Shown: in pieces, positions 6,058 to 9,275 of the stretch
Layout of the letters: the number at the start of each line of letters is the position of its first letter
How positions within the stretch are numbered: the first letter of the stretch is position 1
Assembly (NCBI GenBank): GCA_014359685.1
Contig: JACIYY010000053.1
Coordinates: 1 to 9,275 of the forward strand
DNA: 9,275 nucleotides
Reading direction: 5' to 3'
From: Porphyrobacter sp.
GTDB lineage: Bacteria; Pseudomonadota; Alphaproteobacteria; Sphingomonadales; Sphingomonadaceae
Program-made: the position numbers and the translations under genes
The notes under the pieces: generated by a model
The model's input: only the letters and a program-made list of their open reading frames with translations
What the model was told of the DNA's origin: nothing
The model's database searches: none

Positions 6058-6357
6058 ATGAGTAACCAGCAAGACCGCCCCGCCACGCAGGTGATCGGCC
6101 CGCTGGGGGAAACGCTGACCCGCGAGGATCTGCCGCCCCCCGACACCCGCCGCTGGGTCGTGCGCCGCAAGGCGCAGGTGGTGGCGGCGGTCAATGGCGG
6201 GCTGCTCACGATCGAGGAAGTGCTGGCCCGTTACGGCCTGACGCTGGAAGAGTTCGCAAGCTGGCAGCGCGCGCTCGATCGCTCGGGTATGCAGGGCCTG
6301 CGCGTGACCCGGCTGCAGCACTATCGTGAGCTCTACCAGCGGCAGTTGAAGTATTGA
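6058..6357 (+). CDS. sciP: CtrA inhibitor SciP (DUF1153 family)
   Basis: SciP (small CtrA inhibitory protein) is a DNA-binding-like protein that in Caulobacter contacts CtrA at promoters and prevents activation of CtrA-dependent genes in G1 cells. The 99-aa product matches the DUF1153 pattern: VIGPLGETLTREDLPPPDTRRW at 12-33, RRKAQVVAAVNGGLL at 36-50, then a helix-turn-helix-like stretch TIEEVLARYGLTLEEFASWQRAL at 51-73, and GLRVTRLQHYR near 80-90. I chose the ATG at 6058, with AGAGGA at 6048-6053 just upstream; an in-frame ATG at 6040 would add six residues and lacks a ribosome binding site. A CtrA-like box lies 87 bp upstream, consistent with the known CtrA-SciP feedback. The gene is probably monocistronic, since a separate stress-type promoter precedes the next gene. 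Family assignment is strong; the role in this organism is inferred. Confidence 0.92.
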   Translation: MSNQQDRPATQVIGPLGETLTREDLPPPDTRRWVVRRKAQVVAAVNGGLLTIEEVLARYGLTLEEFASWQRALDRSGMQGLRVTRLQHYRELYQRQLKY

Positions 6358-6358
6358 T

Positions 6359-6379
6359 GCGACCAGGCGCCCCGGTCGC
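6359..6379 (+). repeat. Short stem-loop directly after sciP
   Basis: GCGACC (6359-6364) and GGTCGC (6374-6379) form a 6-bp stem with a 9-nt loop, beginning 2 nt after the sciP stop codon. No T-tract follows. It may stabilise the 3' end of the sciP message or act as a weak terminator separating it from the next transcription unit. Confidence 0.3.
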
Positions 6380-6383
6380 GCGG

Positions 6384-6408
6384 GGAACGCTTCCACCATC
6401 CTCCCGTT
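6384..6408 (+). promoter_or_regulatory. EcfG-type general stress promoter
   Basis: GGAAC at 6384-6388 and CGTT at 6405-6408 (continuing as CGTTT) are separated by 16 bp. This is the consensus and spacing of promoters read by EcfG, the general stress sigma factor of alphaproteobacteria controlled by PhyR-NepR. It is on the + strand, 46 bp upstream of the ATG of the GlsB/YmgE-type gene, whose family is stress-linked. This predicts transcription starting a few bases after 6408. Motif plus context make this a good call, though it is untested. Confidence 0.75.
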
Positions 6409-6454
6409 TCCCTGCCGTGCGCACAGAGTGGTGCGTCGGTTGGGAGAACATATC

Positions 6455-6721
6455 ATGGGCTGGATTATCGCTATCATCGTAGGCGGCGTTGCCGGCTGGC
6501 TTGCCAGCATGGTCATGAACCGCGACGCTTCCATGGGCATCTTCTGGAACATTGTCGTCGGCATCATCGGTGCCCTCGTCGGCAACGTGCTCGCAGGCGC
6601 GCTGTTCGGGGTGGAGGGGACGATCCAGACCTTCAACCTGACAGGGTTCATCATCGCCATCATCGGTGCGATCGTGCTGCTCGCGATCGTCAACCTGGTG
6701 CAGCGCGGCCGGGTCCGCTGA
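6455..6721 (+). CDS. GlsB/YeaQ/YmgE family stress response membrane protein
   Basis: This 88-aa, very hydrophobic protein belongs to the 'transglycosylase-associated' GlsB/YeaQ/YmgE family. The members are small inner-membrane proteins often induced by stress; their molecular function is not established and the transglycosylase name is misleading. Three membrane segments are visible, near residues 2-20 (WIIAIIVGGVAGWLASMV), 28-52 (GIFWNIVVGIIGALVGNVLAGALF) and 62-82 (LTGFIIAIIGAIVLLAIVNLV), with glycine-zipper spacing. The sequence ends in a basic RGRVR tail. The ATG at 6455 starts MGWII, the usual family N terminus, with GGGAGA at 6442-6447, 7 nt upstream. An EcfG-type promoter precedes it and a strong terminator follows 46 nt after the stop, so it is probably a single-gene unit of the general stress response. 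Confidence 0.92.
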   Translation: MGWIIAIIVGGVAGWLASMVMNRDASMGIFWNIVVGIIGALVGNVLAGALFGVEGTIQTFNLTGFIIAIIGAIVLLAIVNLVQRGRVR

Positions 6722-6766
6722 ACGGCCCGCCGGGTCGGCGGCTGTTTGATCTTTTCGGCAAGGAGG

Positions 6767-6797
6767 CGGGCGGGTCGCGCGGCGATCCGCCCGTTTT
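6767..6797 (+). terminator. Rho-independent terminator after the GlsB/YmgE-type gene
   Basis: Arms 6767-6778 and 6782-6793 pair over 12 bp, with a single G-U wobble in RNA, around a GCG loop. TTTT (6794-6797) follows directly. The hairpin lies 46 nt downstream of the stop at 6719-6721 and closes that transcription unit before the efflux operon. Confidence 0.85.
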
Positions 6798-7010
6798 CGT
6801 GCGTCCGAGCTTTCCTTCGCGCACGGATCGGGCGCATCGCAGGCGTTTCGTCCAAGTCGCCGGTCGAAGCCGGAGCGGACTTGGCCGACGGCCGCGTTGC
6901 GGCGGCGGGACGAGACGTCTATGCGCTGGTCTGTGTCACCGACCGCCGCACAGCGGCCCGTCCGGCTGCGCTGCTGCGGCGCGGGTGACTGCAAGGGCTG
7001 AAGCGCGGGT
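6798..7010 (+). promoter_or_regulatory. Leader/promoter region of the RND efflux operon with inverted repeats
   Basis: The 213 bp between the terminator and the adaptor gene must hold the operon's promoter, but I see no clear -35/-10 pair. Two inverted repeats are visible. In the first, CCAAGTC (6852-6858) pairs with GACTTGG (6878-6884) and encloses CCGG (6860-6863) and CCGG (6870-6873). In the second, GCCGCA-CAGC (6944-6953) pairs with GCTG-c-TGCGGC (6970-6980), ending 30 nt before the start codon. Either could be an operator or an mRNA structure. No regulator gene is adjacent in the window. Confidence 0.35.
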
Positions 7011-8213
7011 ATGAATGTCGAGACCAAGGTAGCCGATTTCTCCAGCGCCCCCCATGCCGGGGTGCACGCGGCGCTGCCCGGCGAGGCGATCGGGGACGAG
7101 CGGCAGGATCGCCGCCGCCGTCTGGTGATCGCCGCGGTCATCGCCGCACTGCTGATCGCCATCGCGGCGTGGATGATGAGCGGCGGCGAGGACGTGCCGG
7201 CGGCCGATGCCAGCGAGACGACGCCGGCAGTTACCGTGGTCTCGCCCGGCCGGGCCAGTGTGGAAGGGATCATCAACGCCACCGGAACGGTCGCGGCGCG
7301 GCGGGCGATGCCGGTCGGCGTGGTCGGCGAAGGCGGCCGGGTCGTGGCGATCCGCGTCGAGGCCGGCGATTGGGTGCGCGCCGGTCAGGTCATGGCGGTG
7401 ATCGACCGCTCGGTCCAGACCCAGCAGACCCGGGCGCAGGCAGCTCAGATCGAGGTGGCACGCGCCGATGCCGAGCTGGCCCAGGCCAATCTCGACCGCG
7501 CCTTGCAGCTGGTCGAACGCGGCTTCATCAGCCAGGCCGATATCGACCGGCTGACCGCGACCCGCGACGCGGCCCGCGCCCGGGTCGGCGTGGCGCGGGC
7601 GCAATTGCGCGAGCTGGAGGCCCGCAACGCGCGCCTCAACATCGTTGCCCCGGCCGCCGGGCTGGTGCTGGAACGCAATGTCGAGCTGGGGCAGGTGGTC
7701 GGCGCCGGATCACCGCCGCTGTTCACCATCGCCCGCGGTGGCGAGATGGAGGTGCTGACCCAGCTGGGCGAAAGCGATCTGGCGGCGGTGCCGACCGGCG
7801 CCAGCGGGATCGTCACGCCGGCCGGGACCGCCAGCGAGTTCGTCTGCCGGGTGTGGCAGAAGGCGCCCACCATCAATCAGCAGACCCGCCAGGGCACCGC
7901 CCGCTGCGCGCTGCCCTACCGGCCGGAGCTGCGGCCGGGCGGCTTCGCCACGGTGCGGCTCAGCAGCGGCACGCTGGTCGCGCCGATCCTGCCCGAAAGC
8001 GCGATCCTCTCCGATGAGGAGGGCAGCTATGTCTATGTCGTGGGGTCGGACAACCGGGTGGTCCGCCGCCCGGTGGAGCTGGGGATCGTCACCGAGCGGG
8101 GGATCGCCATCATCTCCGGCCTGTCGGGACAGGAACGGGTGGTGCTGCGCGCGGGCGGGTTCCTGAGCCCCGGCGACCCGGTGCGGCCCAGGGCACAGAG
8201 GAACGCGGCCTAG
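7011..8213 (+). CDS. RND efflux system periplasmic adaptor subunit (HlyD/AcrA-type MFP)
   Basis: The 400-aa product is a membrane-fusion/adaptor protein that links an inner-membrane RND pump to an outer-membrane channel. A basic cytoplasmic N terminus (DRRRR at 33-37) precedes one membrane anchor near 38-55 (LVIAAVIAALLIAIAAW). There is no lipobox cysteine, so this is a transmembrane-anchored adaptor rather than a lipoprotein like AcrA. The first lipoyl half lies about 98-135 (VVAIRVEAGDWVRAGQVMAVID), followed by an alpha-hairpin coiled coil about 136-208 rich in Ala, Gln and Arg. The second lipoyl half is about 209-240 (NIVAPAAGLVLERNVELGQVV), then beta-barrel and membrane-proximal parts up to about 390. 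The ATG at 7011 has only AAGGG 13 nt upstream. The pump gene begins 15 bp after the stop, so the two form an operon. The substrate cannot be told from the sequence. Confidence 0.93.
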   Translation: MNVETKVADFSSAPHAGVHAALPGEAIGDERQDRRRRLVIAAVIAALLIAIAAWMMSGGEDVPAADASETTPAVTVVSPGRASVEGIINATGTVAARRAMPVGVVGEGGRVVAIRVEAGDWVRAGQVMAVIDRSVQTQQTRAQAAQIEVARADAELAQANLDRALQLVERGFISQADIDRLTATRDAARARVGVARAQLRELEARNARLNIVAPAAGLVLERNVELGQVVGAGSPPLFTIARGGEMEVLTQLGESDLAAVPTGASGIVTPAGTASEFVCRVWQKAPTINQQTRQGTARCALPYRPELRPGGFATVRLSSGTLVAPILPESAILSDEEGSYVYVVGSDNRVVRRPVELGIVTERGIAIISGLSGQERVVLRAGGFLSPGDPVRPRAQRNAA

Positions 8214-8228
8214 CCGCCCGCGCATCCC

Positions 8229-9275
8229 ATGGACTTCAGCAAGATATCCGCCTGGTCGATCCGCAACCCGATCGTCTCGATCATCCTGTTCGCCGGGCTG
8301 GTCATCGCCGGGGTGCTGAGCTTCCTGCGGATGGACGTCCAGCAGGATCCCGACATCGAGTTCCCGGTGGTGATCGTGCGGATCAGCCAGCCGGGCGCCG
8401 CCCCGGCGGAGATCGAGAACCAGATCACCCAGCGGGTCGAGGCGGCGGTGCAGACGCTGGAGGGGGTGGAGAACATCAGCTCGACCGCCTCCGAAGGCAG
8501 CAGCATGACGGTGATCGAGTTCGCCCTCGGCACCGACATCGCCGAAGCCGTCAACGAGGTGAAGGCGGCGGTCGACCAGATCCGCGGCGAGCTGCCCGAG
8601 GGAATCCTGGAACCCAATATCTTCAGGCAGCTGACCAGCTCGCAGCCGATCGTGTTCTTCGGCGCCAGCGCCGACGACATGACGCTCGAGCAGCTGTCAT
8701 GGTTCATCGACGACACGGTGACCAAGCGGCTGCTGACGGTCGAGGGGTTGGCGGAAGTCGATCGCAATGGCGGCGTCGACCGGGAGATCCTGGTGATCCT
8801 TGATCCGGCGCGGATGCAGGCGCTGGGCGTCACCGCCGCGCAGGTCAACACCGTGCTGCGCCAGCTCAACGTCAACGCCGCCGGCGGGCAGGCGGAGATC
8901 GCCGGCTCGCGCCAGTCGGTGCGCGTGCTGGGCAATGCCGACACCGCCTACGAGCTGTCGCAGACGCAGATCGCGCTCGGCAATGGCCGCATGGTCAAGC
9001 TCGACCAGATCGCGCGGGTCAGCGACGCCTATGGCGAGCTGCGGTCGCTGGCCAAGATCAACGGCCGTCAGGTGGTCACCTTCGGCATCACCAGAGCGCG
9101 CGGGGAATCCGACGTGGCGGTGTACGATGCTGCGGTCGAGGTGCTGGCGCAGCTGGAGGCAGAGAACCCCGGGGTCCGGTTCGAACGCCTGTTCACCGAG
9201 GTCGATTACACCAAGGCGCAGTACGAAAACTCGATGGCGGCGATGGTCGAAGGCGCCCTGCTGGCGGTGGTGGTG
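8229..9275 (+). CDS. RND efflux transporter permease subunit (AcrB/HAE1-type), 3' end outside window
   Basis: The frame from the ATG at 8229 stays open for 349 codons to the window edge, about one third of a typical RND pump (about 1,030 aa). The start MDFSKISAWSIRNPIVSIILF leads into the first membrane helix (about 14-32). The pattern RMDVQQDPDIEFPVVIV (34-50) follows, a variant of the family's LPVxxxPxIxxPxVxV. The porter-domain stretch PGAAPAEIENQITQRVE...LEGVENISSTASEGSS spans 55-92. The PN1/PN2 region, the docking-domain start (VDREILVILDPARMQALGV at 183-201) and VKLDQIARV at 256-264 are also as expected. The visible part ends at the entry to the second membrane helix (MVEGALLAVVV). The pump uses proton motive force to export compounds through the adaptor encoded 15 bp upstream. 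There is no strong ribosome binding site, so translation may be coupled to the adaptor. The subfamily and substrate are undetermined; helices 4 and 10 lie outside. Confidence 0.95.
   Translation, partial: MDFSKISAWSIRNPIVSIILFAGLVIAGVLSFLRMDVQQDPDIEFPVVIVRISQPGAAPAEIENQITQRVEAAVQTLEGVENISSTASEGSSMTVIEFALGTDIAEAVNEVKAAVDQIRGELPEGILEPNIFRQLTSSQPIVFFGASADDMTLEQLSWFIDDTVTKRLLTVEGLAEVDRNGGVDREILVILDPARMQALGVTAAQVNTVLRQLNVNAAGGQAEIAGSRQSVRVLGNADTAYELSQTQIALGNGRMVKLDQIARVSDAYGELRSLAKINGRQVVTFGITRARGESDVAVYDAAVEVLAQLEAENPGVRFERLFTEVDYTKAQYENSMAAMVEGALLAVVV

Noticed and set aside
6746..6988. An 80-codon + strand open frame between the GlsB/YmgE-type gene and the efflux adaptor.
   Set aside because: It runs across the strong terminator hairpin at 6767-6797, is Arg/Ala-rich, has no ribosome binding site of note and matches no family I know.
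5956..7282. Long minus-strand open frames opposite sciP and the GlsB/YmgE-type gene.
   Set aside because: They are the antisense of two recognised small proteins and cross a terminator and promoters; their composition is typical of shadow frames.
8210..8944. A 244-codon minus-strand open frame opposite the start of the RND pump.
   Set aside because: The + strand frame from 8229 is an unmistakable RND permease; the opposite frame is Ser/Thr/Ile-rich as expected for its complement.

Overview
The window is a GC-rich (roughly two-thirds G+C by eye) chromosomal segment of an alphaproteobacterium, most likely a member of the Sphingomonadales. The evidence is protein style (an alphaproteobacterial MnmA and FabI), a DUF1153/SciP cell-cycle protein with a CtrA-like box upstream, and a sequence matching the EcfG general-stress promoter consensus. 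Both regulatory systems are typical of alphaproteobacteria. No prophage, insertion sequence, CRISPR array, tRNA or rRNA was seen. Most of the window is ordinary core genome, and the most informative parts are the regulatory sequences around the two small genes in the middle.

Layout, left to right. Positions 1-72 hold what may be the last codons of a + strand gene and a perfect GC-only palindrome. From 2955 down to 73 a minus-strand cluster encodes a zinc-finger-less DnaJ-type co-chaperone, a YihY/BrkB-family membrane protein and the enoyl-ACP reductase FabI; the last two overlap by 4 bp. Divergently, 3036-4528 encodes PdxH (PLP synthesis) and a PhzF-family protein 14 bp behind it. This pair runs head-on into mnmA (tRNA 2-thiouridylase, minus, 5721-4525), and the two stop codons share one CTAG palindrome.

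Positions 5722-6057 are non-coding and rich in signals: a terminator-like hairpin, a probable dispersed intergenic repeat, a GC hairpin, a CtrA-like box and a GANTC site. Then come sciP (6058-6357), encoding the small CtrA-inhibitory protein, and a GlsB/YeaQ/YmgE-type small membrane protein (6455-6721) preceded by an EcfG-like promoter and followed by a strong rho-independent terminator (6767-6797). The right end holds an RND efflux operon: a periplasmic adaptor (7011-8213) and the first 349 codons of the inner-membrane pump (from 8229, running off the window).

The sciP promoter region suggests that the CtrA-SciP feedback known in Caulobacter also operates here, and the next gene appears to be under general-stress control. 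Both are motif-based inferences. I found no convincing new biological system.
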